NCBI RefSeq assembly: GCF_027286305.1
Contig: NZ_CP114599.1
Coordinates: 248,001 to 312,000 of the forward strand
Source: Phenylobacterium sp. NIBR 498073
GTDB taxonomy: Bacteria > Pseudomonadota > Alphaproteobacteria > Caulobacterales > Caulobacteraceae
Reading direction: 5' to 3'
DNA length: 64,000 nt
The position numbers and the translations under genes are program-made. This document shows positions 28,290 to 37,274 of the stretch, piece after piece. Numbering within the stretch: the stretch's first letter is position 1; every line of letters begins with the position of its first letter. Below the pieces are notes generated by a model that was not told the origin of the DNA, did not search any database, and saw nothing but the letters and a program-made list of their open reading frames with translations.

Positions 28290-28925
28290 ATGGACTCGAT
28301 TTCGCGCAGAACCGTTGTGGCGATGGGCGTTGCGTTGTTCGGCGCGCCGCGGGCCGTGGCGGCGGATAAGCTTGCCTTCGCGGCGTTCCGGAACGGGGTT
28401 CGGGTCGGCGAACATGAGATGAGCTTTTCCGGCGCCGCCGACGATGTCGCGGTCCGCACGGAGGTGTCGCTGGTGGTCAAGCTCGGGCCGGTTCCAGTCT
28501 ATCGTTACACCCACCGGGCGCTGGAGCGCTGGCGCGGCGGCCGCTTTTCCAGTCTCGAGACGACCACCGACGGCAACGGCAAGCTGCAACGGGTGGAGGC
28601 GCGGCGCGGCGCTGACGCGGTGGTGATCGAAAGCGCGGGCGGGCTGGTCAAGGCCCCCGCGAACGCAGTGCCGCTGACCCACTGGAAAGCCGCTACGTTG
28701 GGCAGTCCGCTGTTCAACCCGCAGGAGGGCAAGCTCCTGCGGCTGACGGCCCGGCGGGCGGGCGTCGAGCAGGTCAGGCTGGCCAGTGGCGAGCTCATCT
28801 CCGCCACCCGCTGGAGCCTGCGCGGCGAGAGCCAGATCGACAACTGGTACGATCAGGGCGGCGCCTGGGCCGCCCTGCGTGGTCGTCTCACGGACGGCTC
28901 GATCATGGAGTACCGGCGGCTCTAG
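28290..28925 (+). CDS. DUF6134 family exported protein
   Basis: A 211-residue protein with a short twin-arginine-type leader ([16 protein letters not shown], cut near AVAADK), then a beta-rich domain typical of DUF6134 ([30 protein letters not shown]). The ATG at 28290 follows GGGAGAGCC. Probably periplasmic; function unknown. Its stop overlaps the end of leuB convergently by 4 bases. Confidence 0.75.
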   Translation: MDSISRRTVVAMGVALFGAPRAVAADKLAFAAFRNGVRVGEHEMSFSGAADDVAVRTEVSLVVKLGPVPVYRYTHRALERWRGGRFSSLETTTDGNGKLQRVEARRGADAVVIESAGGLVKAPANAVPLTHWKAATLGSPLFNPQEGKLLRLTARRAGVEQVRLASGELISATRWSLRGESQIDNWYDQGGAWAALRGRLTDGSIMEYRRL

Positions 28926-29974
28926 AGCGCCGCGAGCACCGCGTCGCCCATCTGCACGGTCGAGAGCGAACCGCCCAGGTCGCGGGTGCGGGCCCCGCCC
29001 TCCAGCGCCTTGACCACGGCGGCGTAGAGCTTGTCGGCCGCCTCGGCGCGGTCCAGCGACCAGCGCAGGGCCATCTCCAGCGACAGGATCGCGGCCAGCG
29101 GGTTGGCCAGGTTCTGGCCGGCGATGTCCGGGGCCGACCCGTGGATCGGCTCATAGAGGCCGGGCTTGCCGGGCGCGCCCAGGGCGGCCGAGGGCAGCAT
29201 GCCGAGCGAGCCGGTCAACTGAGCCGCGGCGTCCGAGAGGATGTCGCCGAACAGGTTGTCGGTGACCATGACGTCGAACTGCTTGGGATTCTTGACGATC
29301 TGCATGGCCGCGTTGTCGGCCAGGATGTGCTCGAGCTCGACGTCGGCATACTCGCGCTTGTGCAGGTCGGAGACGACCTCGCGCCACAGCAGGCCGCTAT
29401 CCATGACGTTGGACTTCTCGGCCGAGTGGACTTTGTTGCGGCGGCCGCGGGCCAGCTCGAAGGCGACGCGGGCCACGCGCTCGATCTCGGCGGTGGTGTA
29501 GACCTGGGTGTCGACGGCGCGCTTGCCGCCCTCCGGCAGCTCCTCGATGAAGCGCGGCGAGCCGAAATAGATGCCGCCGGTCAGCTCGCGGACGATCATG
29601 AAGTCGAGGCCTTCGACCAGCTCGCGCTTGAGGCTGGAGGCGTCGGCCAGGGCGTTGAAGCACAGGGCCGGGCGCAGGTTGGCGAACACTTCCATGCCGG
29701 CGCGCAGGTTCAGCAGGCCCGCCTCGGGGCGCTTGTCGCGCGGGGCGCCGACCCACTTGGGACCGCCGACCGCGCCCATCAGCACGGCCTTCGACGCCTT
29801 GGCGGCGGCCAGGGTCTCGTCGGTCAGCGGCAGGCCGTGGGCGTCGTAGCTGGCGCCGCCGAACAGCCGCTCCTCGATGGCGAGATCCGGGGTCAGGGCC
29901 TCGGCCACGCGGCGGACCTGCGCGGTCACTTCCGGGCCGATGCCGTCGCCGGGCAGGAGGAGCAGGTCGGTCAT
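28922..29974 (-). CDS. leuB: 3-isopropylmalate dehydrogenase
   Basis: A 350-residue NAD-dependent decarboxylating dehydrogenase, third committed step of leucine synthesis. Family marks include [29 protein letters not shown] and the nucleotide loop [18 protein letters not shown]. It is the last gene of the leuC-leuB operon, 27 bases after an ABM-domain gene. Confidence 0.97.
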   Translation of the reverse strand: MTDLLLLPGDGIGPEVTAQVRRVAEALTPDLAIEERLFGGASYDAHGLPLTDETLAAAKASKAVLMGAVGGPKWVGAPRDKRPEAGLLNLRAGMEVFANLRPALCFNALADASSLKRELVEGLDFMIVRELTGGIYFGSPRFIEELPEGGKRAVDTQVYTTAEIERVARVAFELARGRRNKVHSAEKSNVMDSGLLWREVVSDLHKREYADVELEHILADNAAMQIVKNPKQFDVMVTDNLFGDILSDAAAQLTGSLGMLPSAALGAPGKPGLYEPIHGSAPDIAGQNLANPLAAILSLEMALRWSLDRAEAADKLYAAVVKALEGGARTRDLGGSLSTVQMGDAVLAAL

Positions 29975-30001
29975 GTGGGAACCCCCGTAAAAGTCACGCG
30001 C

Positions 30002-30304
30002 CTAGAGCTGGCGTTCGGAGGCGATCTCGTAGGCGAAGAGCCGGCGATCGGAAACCCCGAAGGCGGGCCAATGGCTGCGCCAGGTCGCCATGTGCGGCGT
30101 TTTGAAGTGGGCGTCGAGCGCGGCCTGGTCGCGCCAGGCCTCGAACACCCGGATCAGGCCGGGATCGAGCACGTCCTCGGCGTAGGAATATTCGAGGCAG
30201 CCGTCCTCGGCGCGGCTGGCGTCCAGCATGGCGCGCATGTGCGGCCGGAAGTCGTTCAGAACCTCCGGCGGCACCCGCACCGTGCCGGCGATGATCAGGC
30301 TCAC
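30002..30304 (-). CDS. ABM-domain (antibiotic biosynthesis monooxygenase-like) protein
   Basis: A 100-residue single ferredoxin-like ABM domain ([49 protein letters not shown]). It starts with a GTG overlapping the leuD stop by 4 bases. Such proteins act as quinol monooxygenases, haem degraders or ligand-binding dimers. No haem-binding residues can be singled out. Being embedded between leuD and leuB guarantees co-expression but does not reveal a leucine role. Confidence 0.85.
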   Translation of the reverse strand: MSLIIAGTVRVPPEVLNDFRPHMRAMLDASRAEDGCLEYSYAEDVLDPGLIRVFEAWRDQAALDAHFKTPHMATWRSHWPAFGVSDRRLFAYEIASERQL

Positions 30305-30912
30305 GCCCGCTCCAGCCAGGGCTGGCTGATGGCCCGCTTGCCTTCGAAGACGTCGATCGACGGCGCGGCCTGCAGAGTCTCGCCGATGGCGTCGAGGCCG
30401 TTGAGCATCTTTTCCTTGCGGGACGGGTCGATCTGGAAGCTGAAGGTCTTGCCCGACGGCGAGACCACGGTCTGGGCCGCAAGATCGACCGTGACCATGT
30501 GGTTGCCGCCCTTGGCCTCTTCCATAAGGTCCTGAACTTCCTCGGGTTTCAGGACCACCGGCAGCAGGCCGTTCTGGAAGCAGTTGTTATAGAAAATGTC
30601 CGCGAAGCTGGTCGAGATCACGCAGCTGATCCCGAAATCCATCAGCGCCCAGGGGGCGTGCTCGCGCGAGGAACCGCAGCCGAAATTGTCGCCGGCGACC
30701 AGCACGCCGGCGCCTTTGTACTCCGGGCGGTTCAGAACGAAGTCGTTCTTTTCCTTGCCGTTTTCGTCGAAGCGGAAGTCGTAGAACAGGCCGCGGCCCA
30801 GACCCTCGCGCTCCACAGTCTTGAGGAACTGCTTGGGAATGATCTGGTCGGTGTCGATGTTCGCCAGCGGCAGCGGGGCGATCTTGGCGTCGAGGCGGGT
30901 GAAAGCTTGCAT
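30301..30912 (-). CDS. leuD: 3-isopropylmalate dehydratase small subunit
   Basis: A 203-residue swivel domain of isopropylmalate isomerase. [13 protein letters not shown] and the substrate loop [17 protein letters not shown] are exact family signatures. It partners leuC, which lies three genes upstream rather than adjacent as usual. Its ATG overlaps the stop of the preceding secreted-protein gene (TGATG). Confidence 0.97.
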   Translation of the reverse strand: MQAFTRLDAKIAPLPLANIDTDQIIPKQFLKTVEREGLGRGLFYDFRFDENGKEKNDFVLNRPEYKGAGVLVAGDNFGCGSSREHAPWALMDFGISCVISTSFADIFYNNCFQNGLLPVVLKPEEVQDLMEEAKGGNHMVTVDLAAQTVVSPSGKTFSFQIDPSRKEKMLNGLDAIGETLQAAPSIDVFEGKRAISQPWLERA

Positions 30913-31835
30913 CAGTTTATCTTAGCAGAGGGCTGCGGACGGGTCTGGGTGATCGTCCAGCGGTCGAGGTTTGTCGCGGTCTGGCCCTTGGCGCTGGTGG
31001 TCATGGCGCTGGTGCAGACGACCTTTAGGGCAAGGCCGGTGGGAATGTCGATCTCGTGGCGGCAAGCGTCTTCGCGATTGATCTGCATGCTTGCGAACGC
31101 CGCCTGAACTTCCTTGGCCTTGTCGGGCGCCAGACGGGCCATCATGGCGCTGAGCGCCTGGCCCACGCTTGCGCTCGCCGACTGGGGATCGAAAGCTTGC
31201 TTCCACTCGATCACCGCACGGCCGGCGGCGGCGTCATAGGCCTGTAGCTCGAAAGTCCCCACAGATTTGATGGGCGGGCCTCCGAGCGGGTTGGGGAGGG
31301 CGTCTTCGTAGTCCACTGGATGGCCGAGCTTCAGCGCCGTCCCCTGCGACAGCGTCGCTAGCGACCATTCGCGCGAAACGACCTGCGCGGCCTGCTCCGG
31401 CGACAGGTCGCTGAAGATCTTCTTGGCGGTCAAGGCCGCGGCCGGCTCGGCCACGGCCTTGTCTATGGTCTGCTCGAGCAGTGTCCGCACCTGCGGCCAA
31501 TTGCGGACTTTCGTCGGCGCGAGCGACGGCTCCACCTCCAGCACCACAGGCTGGTCCAGCAGGGCGTTCGTATCGAAGGCGGCGGCGTTGGTTCCGTCGA
31601 GCTGCGCCGAGCGGACGCGCAGGGTGATCACGCCGCCGTCGCCGTCGGCCGTCCAGTCGACGTCGCTGGTGCTGACGCTGCGCGCGATCTGCGCCGCGGT
31701 GTTGGGGCGGTTGCGCTCGCTGGTGCGCTCGACCGTCATCGTCCATGTCGCTCGGTCGGGCAGGACGATCGGGAGGTCCTGCGCTGCTGCGGGGGCTGCG
31801 ATGGCAGCCGCCAGCACGGCCGCGGCCGGCCTCAC
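30912..31835 (-). CDS. Hypothetical exported protein in the leu operon
   Basis: A 307-residue protein from a GTG overlapping the VOC gene stop. A signal peptide (1-18, alanine-rich, cut after AAA) precedes a beta-rich body without membrane helices. Two cysteines near the C-terminus (DACRHEID and KVVCTSAM) could form a disulfide. I do not recognise the family. Periplasmic location is likely; the position within a leucine operon is unexplained. Confidence 0.72.
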   Translation of the reverse strand: MRPAAAVLAAAIAAPAAAQDLPIVLPDRATWTMTVERTSERNRPNTAAQIARSVSTSDVDWTADGDGGVITLRVRSAQLDGTNAAAFDTNALLDQPVVLEVEPSLAPTKVRNWPQVRTLLEQTIDKAVAEPAAALTAKKIFSDLSPEQAAQVVSREWSLATLSQGTALKLGHPVDYEDALPNPLGGPPIKSVGTFELQAYDAAAGRAVIEWKQAFDPQSASASVGQALSAMMARLAPDKAKEVQAAFASMQINREDACRHEIDIPTGLALKVVCTSAMTTSAKGQTATNLDRWTITQTRPQPSAKIN

Positions 31836-32683
31836 GGGCGGGCGCCCTGCGAGATGAGGAGGGTCGGGGCGGACGCAACTCCTGATCGTATCGTGCAGAC
31901 GCGAGTGCCGGGCTTTCGGCCGGTTTTCACCTCGGAGACGTCGAAACCTGCCGAAGCGATGCGGGCCTGGGCGGCGTCGATGTCGACCACTTGCCAGGCA
32001 AGGCCTCCGAAGCTGTCGGGCGCGTCGGTTACCTGCCGATCGAGGCGCGTGGCGAACTCCACGACGCTATCGGCGCAGCGGAAGAATAGCTGCCGAACCT
32101 TCCAATCGGGGTTGGAGCGGTCGAGGCGCAGGTCGAGCCCGAGCTTGGCGCCGTAGACGCCCAGCGCCCGGTCCGGGTTGGGGGTGTAGATCACCACGTG
32201 GTCGAGTTGGGCGATCGGCGCCTCGCCGGTCGGCTCCGACAGCGGCCAGGCGACCCCGTCGCGCGGCGGGGCGGTGAGCAGGATGTTGATCCCGCCCACC
32301 GCGGCGGCGTCCAGGGTGCTGGTCGTCCAGTAGCGCTTGCGGCCGTCGTCGTGGGTCGAGCGCGTCGAACGCGGCGGCGAGCCGGCGATCCCGCGGCGGG
32401 CCAGCAGGGTCTGGGCCGCGTCGATGTCCGGGGTGGTGAAGGCGATCGCCCAGATCCCCTCGCCGTGGGCGTCGAGATGGGCGCGGATGGTGTCGCCGAA
32501 CGCGCCCTCGCCGTGCGGGGCGATGACGTCGAGCGCCATGTTGGGCAGCTGGAACCAGGCGTGCCGAGCCCCGCCGTCGCCGCCGACCCAGTTGGGGGCG
32601 ACGCCGAGCAGGCGGGTGTAACCGTCGATGGCGGCCGGCAGATCGCGGACCGCCAGGGCGATGTGGTCGAGTCCAGAGATCAC
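31832..32683 (-). CDS. VOC-family protein (glyoxalase/dioxygenase superfamily)
   Basis: A 283-residue protein with two VOC modules. The first starts GLDHIALAVRDLPAAI and the second QLDHVVIYTPNPDRAL. Each opens with a histidine at the usual metal-ligand place. Members include ring-cleaving dioxygenases, glyoxalases and hydroxyphenylpyruvate-like enzymes. The reaction cannot be told from sequence. The GTG start overlaps the upstream membrane-protein gene by 4 bases. Confidence 0.83.
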   Translation of the reverse strand: MISGLDHIALAVRDLPAAIDGYTRLLGVAPNWVGGDGGARHAWFQLPNMALDVIAPHGEGAFGDTIRAHLDAHGEGIWAIAFTTPDIDAAQTLLARRGIAGSPPRSTRSTHDDGRKRYWTTSTLDAAAVGGINILLTAPPRDGVAWPLSEPTGEAPIAQLDHVVIYTPNPDRALGVYGAKLGLDLRLDRSNPDWKVRQLFFRCADSVVEFATRLDRQVTDAPDSFGGLAWQVVDIDAAQARIASAGFDVSEVKTGRKPGTRVCTIRSGVASAPTLLISQGARP

Positions 32684-33399
32684 GGCGTGGTCCAGTAGGT
32701 GGGAGCCTCGGGTTCCGGTTCGCCCGGGTCGAACAGCAGCCGCAACGAGGCGACCACGAAGGCTGCGCCATAGGCGAGCAGCAGCGCCAGGCCGGCCGCG
32801 CCGAAGCCGACGCGCCAGCGGCGCTGGACGGCGGGATCGACCAGCTGGCGGCCGTCGGCGCGCAGGCCGAGCACCTTGCCGTTCAGCACCTCGACCTCAA
32901 GATGTGCGCCCCGCTCGAGGCGGATCAGCGGGAACGGGCTGCCGCAGTTGCGGTCGATGCGGCAGGGCAGGATCAGCGGGCTGGCCGTGGTTCCGAGATT
33001 GATCCCGAAGCTGCGGCCGAAGGCCCCGACCTTGTCGATGTGTTCGAGCTGGCCGGCGACGGTGCGGGTGGGGCCGAGATCGGCGCGCAGGCCGGCGGCG
33101 ATCAGCCAGATGCCAGCGGCCAGGATCGGCGCGCAGAGCGCGACCATCGCCACCTCGACCGGCTTGTCGAAGCGGTCGCGGTCCTCGAAGGCGGCGAGGT
33201 TCTGGCGCATGCGGAACACCACCGCCAGCAGTCCGACGACCAGGATGTAGCCGCCGACCAGCATCAGCGGTCCGATCTGGCCCGGGCCGCGGCCGAACAT
33301 GCCGCCCTCGCCGAGGAAGGCGGCGGCCATGGCGCCGAGGCCGGCGCAAAGGATGGGAAGCCCCCACCAGACGAGAAAGCTGGTGCGGGCGCTCATCAT
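32680..33399 (-). CDS. Hypothetical membrane protein in the leu operon
   Basis: A 239-residue protein with four hydrophobic segments (near 8-28, 42-62, 82-103 and 200-222). Between the third and fourth lies a soluble domain of about 90 residues with a cysteine pair (LPCRIDRNCG). The start at 33399 overlaps the leuC stop as TGATG. Family unknown. The pattern suggests a periplasmic loop domain held by four helices. Confidence 0.72.
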   Translation of the reverse strand: MMSARTSFLVWWGLPILCAGLGAMAAAFLGEGGMFGRGPGQIGPLMLVGGYILVVGLLAVVFRMRQNLAAFEDRDRFDKPVEVAMVALCAPILAAGIWLIAAGLRADLGPTRTVAGQLEHIDKVGAFGRSFGINLGTTASPLILPCRIDRNCGSPFPLIRLERGAHLEVEVLNGKVLGLRADGRQLVDPAVQRRWRVGFGAAGLALLLAYGAAFVVASLRLLFDPGEPEPEAPTYWTTP

Positions 33400-34832
33400 C
33401 ACATGAAATCCCTGACGTCGGCGATGTGGCCGGCGATGGCGGCGGCGGCGGCCATGGCCGGGCTCATCAAGTGGGTCCGCCCGCCGCGGCCTTGCCGGCC
33501 CTCGAAATTGCGGTTGGAGGTCGAGGCGCAACGCTGGCCGGGGGTGAGCCGGTCAGGGTTCATGCCCAGGCACATCGAACAGCCCGGCTCACGCCAGTCG
33601 AAGCCGGCGGCCTTGAAGATGGCGTCGAGCCCTTCTTCCTCGGCCTGGGCCTTCACCAGGCCGGAGCCCGGAACGACCATGGCCCGGACGTGGTCGGCGA
33701 CGATCCGGCCGTGGACGAAGGCGTGCTGGACGACCTTGGCCGCCTCGCGCAGGTCCTCGATGCGGCTGTTGGTGCACGAGCCGATGAACACGACGTCGAT
33801 CTTGGCGTCCTGAATCGGCTGGCCGGCGGCCAGGCCCATATATTCGAGGGCGCGGGCGGCCGAGGCGCGCTTGTCCGGGGTCGCGAAGCTGTCCGGATCC
33901 GGCGCGACGTCGGTGACGGCGATGACGTCCTCAGGCGACGTGCCCCAGGTGACGAGCGGGGCGATCTGGCCGCCGTCGATGACCACCTCGCGGTCGAACG
34001 TCGCGTCCGCGTCGGTGAACAGCGTCTTCCAGTAGCCCATGGCCATTTCCCAGGCCCCGCCCTTCGGCGCGGCCGGCCGGCCGGCCATGTAGTCGAAGGT
34101 CGTCTGGTCGGGCGCGACCAGGCCGGCGCGGGCGCCGCCCTCGATGGTCAGGTTGCACAGGGTCATGCGGCCTTCCATCGACAGGGCGCGGATCGCCTCG
34201 CCCGCATACTCGATGACGTAGCCGGTGCCGCCGGCGGTGCCGATCTCGCCGATGATGGCCAGCGCGATGTCCTTGGCCCCGACGCCGGGCGCCAGGGTCC
34301 CGTCGACGGTGACGCGCATGTTCTTCGCCTTCTTCTGGCGAAGCGTCTGGGTGGCCAGCACGTGCTCGACTTCCGAGGTGCCGATGCCGTGCGCCAGGGC
34401 GCCGAACGCGCCGTGGGTCGAGGTGTGGCTGTCGCCGCAGACGATGGTCATGCCCGGCTGCGTGCGGCCCTGCTCGGGGCCGACCACGTGGACGATGCCG
34501 TTGCGCACGTCGCCCATCGGGAAGAACTCGATGCCGTTGTCCTTGACGTTGCGCTCGAGCGTCTGCAGCTGCAGGCGCGCCTCGTCGTCGGCCACGGCGG
34601 CGACGCCCTTGGCCTGGCCCTCGGTCGGGATGTTGTGGTCGGCGACCGCGAGCGTGCGGTCCGGACGGCGCACCGGCCGATGATTGGCGCGAAGGCCGGC
34701 GAAGGCCTGCGGCGTGGTGACCTCGTGGATGAGGTGCAGGTCGATATAGAGGATCGTCTCGCCGTCTTGTTCCTCGACGACGTGAGCGTCCCAGATCTTA
34801 TCGTAAAGCGTCTTTCCAACCATGGCCGGCAT
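33399..34832 (-). CDS. leuC: 3-isopropylmalate dehydratase large subunit
   Basis: A 477-residue aconitase-family subunit. The [4Fe-4S] ligands lie in [11 protein letters not shown] and [10 protein letters not shown], and the [13 protein letters not shown] loop is present. Two ATGs compete: 34832, which has GGAAAGGG seven bases upstream, supplied by the dispersed repeat, and 34823, which gives the more typical [11 protein letters not shown] start. The ATG at 34832 is preferred for its ribosome site. It heads the leuC-membrane-VOC-secreted-leuD-ABM-leuB operon. Confidence 0.95.
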   Translation of the reverse strand: MPAMVGKTLYDKIWDAHVVEEQDGETILYIDLHLIHEVTTPQAFAGLRANHRPVRRPDRTLAVADHNIPTEGQAKGVAAVADDEARLQLQTLERNVKDNGIEFFPMGDVRNGIVHVVGPEQGRTQPGMTIVCGDSHTSTHGAFGALAHGIGTSEVEHVLATQTLRQKKAKNMRVTVDGTLAPGVGAKDIALAIIGEIGTAGGTGYVIEYAGEAIRALSMEGRMTLCNLTIEGGARAGLVAPDQTTFDYMAGRPAAPKGGAWEMAMGYWKTLFTDADATFDREVVIDGGQIAPLVTWGTSPEDVIAVTDVAPDPDSFATPDKRASAARALEYMGLAAGQPIQDAKIDVVFIGSCTNSRIEDLREAAKVVQHAFVHGRIVADHVRAMVVPGSGLVKAQAEEEGLDAIFKAAGFDWREPGCSMCLGMNPDRLTPGQRCASTSNRNFEGRQGRGGRTHLMSPAMAAAAAIAGHIADVRDFM

Positions 34833-34930
34833 CTAGACCCTTTCCGGTTCAGGTGGGAACACCTGAACCGGATAAAAAAAGGACTTCTGCTTCCAAGTCG
34901 GAGCGCGACGGCCGCTTCAGCCGGCTTTGA
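34832..34930 (-). repeat. Dispersed intergenic repeat, copy 2, forming the leuC leader
   Basis: The inverted counterpart of 21671-21769. The left part and the final 35 bases are each identical except for two changes, and the T-rich middle differs. The 12-base-pair hairpin ends two bases before the ribosome binding sequence of leuC. This copy has GTTCC, not a GANTC site, in its loop. Confidence 0.8.
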
Positions 34931-35015
34931 CTTGTCGCCATGCGCCTGCGTCTTGCCGAGGCGGACGCGCCCGCCTGCATTTGCCGAATTTTGCAGATCG
35001 GCTATTCATAAGCGC

Positions 35016-35918
35016 ATGGCGAACGCCGATTGGGATCTGTTCCAGAGCCTGCATGCCGTGCTCCAGGCCGGCAGCCTGTCGGCGGCGGCGAAGGCCCGTG
35101 GCCTGACCCAGCCGACCCTGGGCCGCCACATCGAGGCGCTGGAGCAGAAGCTGGGCGCGCCGCTGTTCCTGCGCTCGCCCCGCGGCCTCACCCCCACCGA
35201 CCTCGCCCGGCAGCTGGAAAGCCACCTGGCCGAGATGCACGCTGCGGCCGCTGCGGCGCTGCGCGACGCCTCCGGGTCGGCCGAACAGCTCAAGGGCGCG
35301 ATCCGCATCACCGCCAGCCAGATCATGGGCGCCGAGGTGCTGCCGCCGATCCTCGGCGCGTTCCGCCGCGAGCACCCGGAGATCGACCTCGAGCTGGTGC
35401 TGTCGAACCGGGCCGAGGACCTCTCGCGCCGCGACGCCGACATCGCCGTGCGCATGGTCCGGCCGACCCAGGGGGCGCTGGTGGCCCGCAAGGTCGGGAC
35501 GATCGGGGTCGGGTTCTATGCTTCGCCCGACTACATCGCCTGCTTCGGCGCGCCGCAGACCCTGGAGGAGCTGACCGCGCACACAGTGGTCGGGTTCGAC
35601 CGCGAGACTCCGGCGCTGCAGGCCCTGGCCGACCTGGAGCTGCCCTGGGCGGTCAGCCGCGAGCTGTTCGCCTTCCGCTCGGACAACGACCTGGCGCAGA
35701 TCGCCGCGATCCGCGCCGGGGTCGGGGTCGGGGCCTGCCAGCACCAGATCGCCCGCCGCTACGGCCTCACGCCGCTGCTGAGCAACGCCTTCGGGTTCGA
35801 GCTGGAGGTCTGGATCGCCATGCACGAGAACCTCAAGGGCCACCGGCGCATGCGGCTGATGTTCGATCATCTGGTGGCGGGGTTCCAGGCGTTCATCGCC
35901 GAAGGCCGCGGGGCATAG
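35016..35918 (+). CDS. LysR-family transcriptional regulator
   Basis: A 300-residue regulator. The N-terminal helix-turn-helix (GSLSAAAKARGLTQPTLGRH, then EALEQKLGAPLFLR) is followed by a periplasmic-binding-type effector domain. The ATG at 35016 gives the family-typical start; the very long open frame upstream is antisense to leuC. It is divergent from leuC across about 180 bases including repeat copy 2, so control of the leu operon is possible but unproved. Confidence 0.9.
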   Translation: MANADWDLFQSLHAVLQAGSLSAAAKARGLTQPTLGRHIEALEQKLGAPLFLRSPRGLTPTDLARQLESHLAEMHAAAAAALRDASGSAEQLKGAIRITASQIMGAEVLPPILGAFRREHPEIDLELVLSNRAEDLSRRDADIAVRMVRPTQGALVARKVGTIGVGFYASPDYIACFGAPQTLEELTAHTVVGFDRETPALQALADLELPWAVSRELFAFRSDNDLAQIAAIRAGVGVGACQHQIARRYGLTPLLSNAFGFELEVWIAMHENLKGHRRMRLMFDHLVAGFQAFIAEGRGA

Positions 35919-35925
35919 GACCGCC

Positions 35926-36465
35926 ATGCCGGCGCGCATCCACATCGTTGGGGCCTCGTCCTCGGGCACGACCGCGCTGGGAACGGCGCTGGCGGCGCGG
36001 CTGGAGGCCGCGCACCTCGACACCGACAGCTTCTTCTGGGAGGCGACCGACCCGCCGTTCACCGCCAAGCGCCCCGAGGCCGAGCGGGTGGCGCTGATGG
36101 AGGCGGCGCTGGCGGGAGCGGACGGCTGGGTGATCTCCGGCTCGCTGATCGGCTGGGGCGACGTGTTTGTCCCGCGCTTCGACCTGGTGGTCTTCCTGCA
36201 CGTGCCGCACGAGGTGCGTATGGAGCGGCTGATGGCGCGCGAGCGCGCGCGCTACGGCGCGGCGATCGAGCCGGGCGGGGCGATGCACGCCGCGCACCTG
36301 GAGTTCCTGGCCTGGGCGCAGGCCTATGAGACGCCCGGCTTCCCCGGCCGCAGCCTGGAGCGGCACCGGGCCTGGCTGGCGCGGCTCGCCTGCCCGGTGG
36401 TCGAGATCGCCGGGACGCCGAGCCTGGACGAGAGCGTGGCGCGGGTGATGGCGGCGGCGGGGTAG
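35926..36465 (+). CDS. P-loop NTPase, adenylate-kinase-like
   Basis: A 179-residue kinase-like protein starting IHIVGASSSGTTALG. The Walker A position reads GASSSGTT, with Thr where the catalytic Lys is expected. Two segments (WVISGSLIGWG and FDLVVFLHVP) match the small-molecule kinase fold. It begins 7 bases after the LysR stop. The missing lysine may lower or abolish phosphate transfer, although I recall relatives with the same GTT ending. Substrate unknown. Confidence 0.72.
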   Translation: MPARIHIVGASSSGTTALGTALAARLEAAHLDTDSFFWEATDPPFTAKRPEAERVALMEAALAGADGWVISGSLIGWGDVFVPRFDLVVFLHVPHEVRMERLMARERARYGAAIEPGGAMHAAHLEFLAWAQAYETPGFPGRSLERHRAWLARLACPVVEIAGTPSLDESVARVMAAAG

Positions 36466-36469
36466 GCAA

Positions 36470-36510
36470 GGGGTCACTCCGGAAAGCGCAAAGCGCTTGT
36501 CCGGGACCCA
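36470..36510. terminator. Long imperfect hairpin after the NTPase gene
   Basis: GGGTC, CCGGA and AGCGC on the left pair in order with GCGCT, TCCGG and GACCC on the right around a 3-base loop, with small internal mismatches. It starts a few bases after the stop codon and probably ends the LysR-NTPase transcript. Confidence 0.5.
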
Positions 36511-36577
36511 TTCGCTCAGGGCTTTGGAAAGCGGGGCGCGGCCGAGCCGCACTTTGATCGATCTGGTGTTCATGGGT

Positions 36578-36605
36578 CCCGGTCTTCGGCTGCGCCGAAG
36601 CCGGG
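36578..36605. terminator. Hairpin after the HAD phosphatase gene
   Basis: CCCGG and CTTCGGC, with one bulged T, pair with GCCGAAG and CCGGG around TGC. It ends 8 bases from the stop of the leftward HAD gene and thus probably ends that transcript. The 60 bases between the two hairpins contain a second GGGTCCCGG arm that could pair with the first hairpin. Confidence 0.55.
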
Positions 36606-36613
36606 ATGACAGT

Positions 36614-37264
36614 TTAGACTTTGCCGACGCCTAGAAGTCTCGGCAGCTGGGCCATGGCGGTGAAGAGTTCGGCGCCGGCGTCGGCGAGCTCGGGCCCCGT
36701 GTCGGCGCTGGGCGGGGCGTAGCCCAGCACCCGCATGCCGGCAGCGGTGGCGGCCTGGACGCCGGCCAGCGAGTCCTCGACCACTACGCAGCGGGCCGGA
36801 TCGGCGCGCAGGGCGCGGGCGGCGTGCAGGAAGAGGCCGGGATCGGGCTTCCAGGCGCCGACCTCATAAGCGCTGAACACCCGGCCCTCGAAGCGCGCCA
36901 TCAGGCCGGTCAGCCGCAGGGTCTGGTCGAGCTTGGCCATCGGGCCGTTGGAGGCCACGCAAATCGGCGCGTCGAGGGCGTCGAGGGCTTCGTGCACGCC
37001 CTCGACCGCGCGCAAGTCGGCCTCGAAGGCGGCGGCGGTGGCGGCGCGGACCTCGGCGATGAAGCCGGCAGGGGCCGAGCGTCCGGCGCGGCGTTCGATC
37101 TCGGCCACGCAGTCGGCGATCTTCAGGCCGCGGAACACGGCCAGCGCCTCGGCCGCGTCCATGGGCGCGCCGGCGGCGGTGGCGGCCTGGGCCATCACCG
37201 CTAGGGCGATGGCCTCGCTGTCGACCAGGACGCCGTCGGAGTCGAAGATGACGAGGTCGATCAC
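36614..37264 (-). CDS. HAD-superfamily phosphatase (beta-phosphoglucomutase-like)
   Basis: A 216-residue haloacid-dehalogenase hydrolase from a GTG. Motif I is IFDSDGVLVDSE, motif II VASNG, and the third and fourth motifs lie in AWKPDPGLF and CVVVEDSLAGVQAA. The small helical cap fits the subfamily I phosphatases of sugar phosphates. It lies 10 bases after the polA stop and is probably co-transcribed with it. Confidence 0.88.
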   Translation of the reverse strand: MIDLVIFDSDGVLVDSEAIALAVMAQAATAAGAPMDAAEALAVFRGLKIADCVAEIERRAGRSAPAGFIAEVRAATAAAFEADLRAVEGVHEALDALDAPICVASNGPMAKLDQTLRLTGLMARFEGRVFSAYEVGAWKPDPGLFLHAARALRADPARCVVVEDSLAGVQAATAAGMRVLGYAPPSADTGPELADAGAELFTAMAQLPRLLGVGKV

Positions 37265-37274
37265 CGCGCCGGCC

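Noticed and set aside
33426..35015. Long N-terminal extension of the LysR frame
   Set aside because: It is antisense to leuC; the LysR fold starts normally at 35016.
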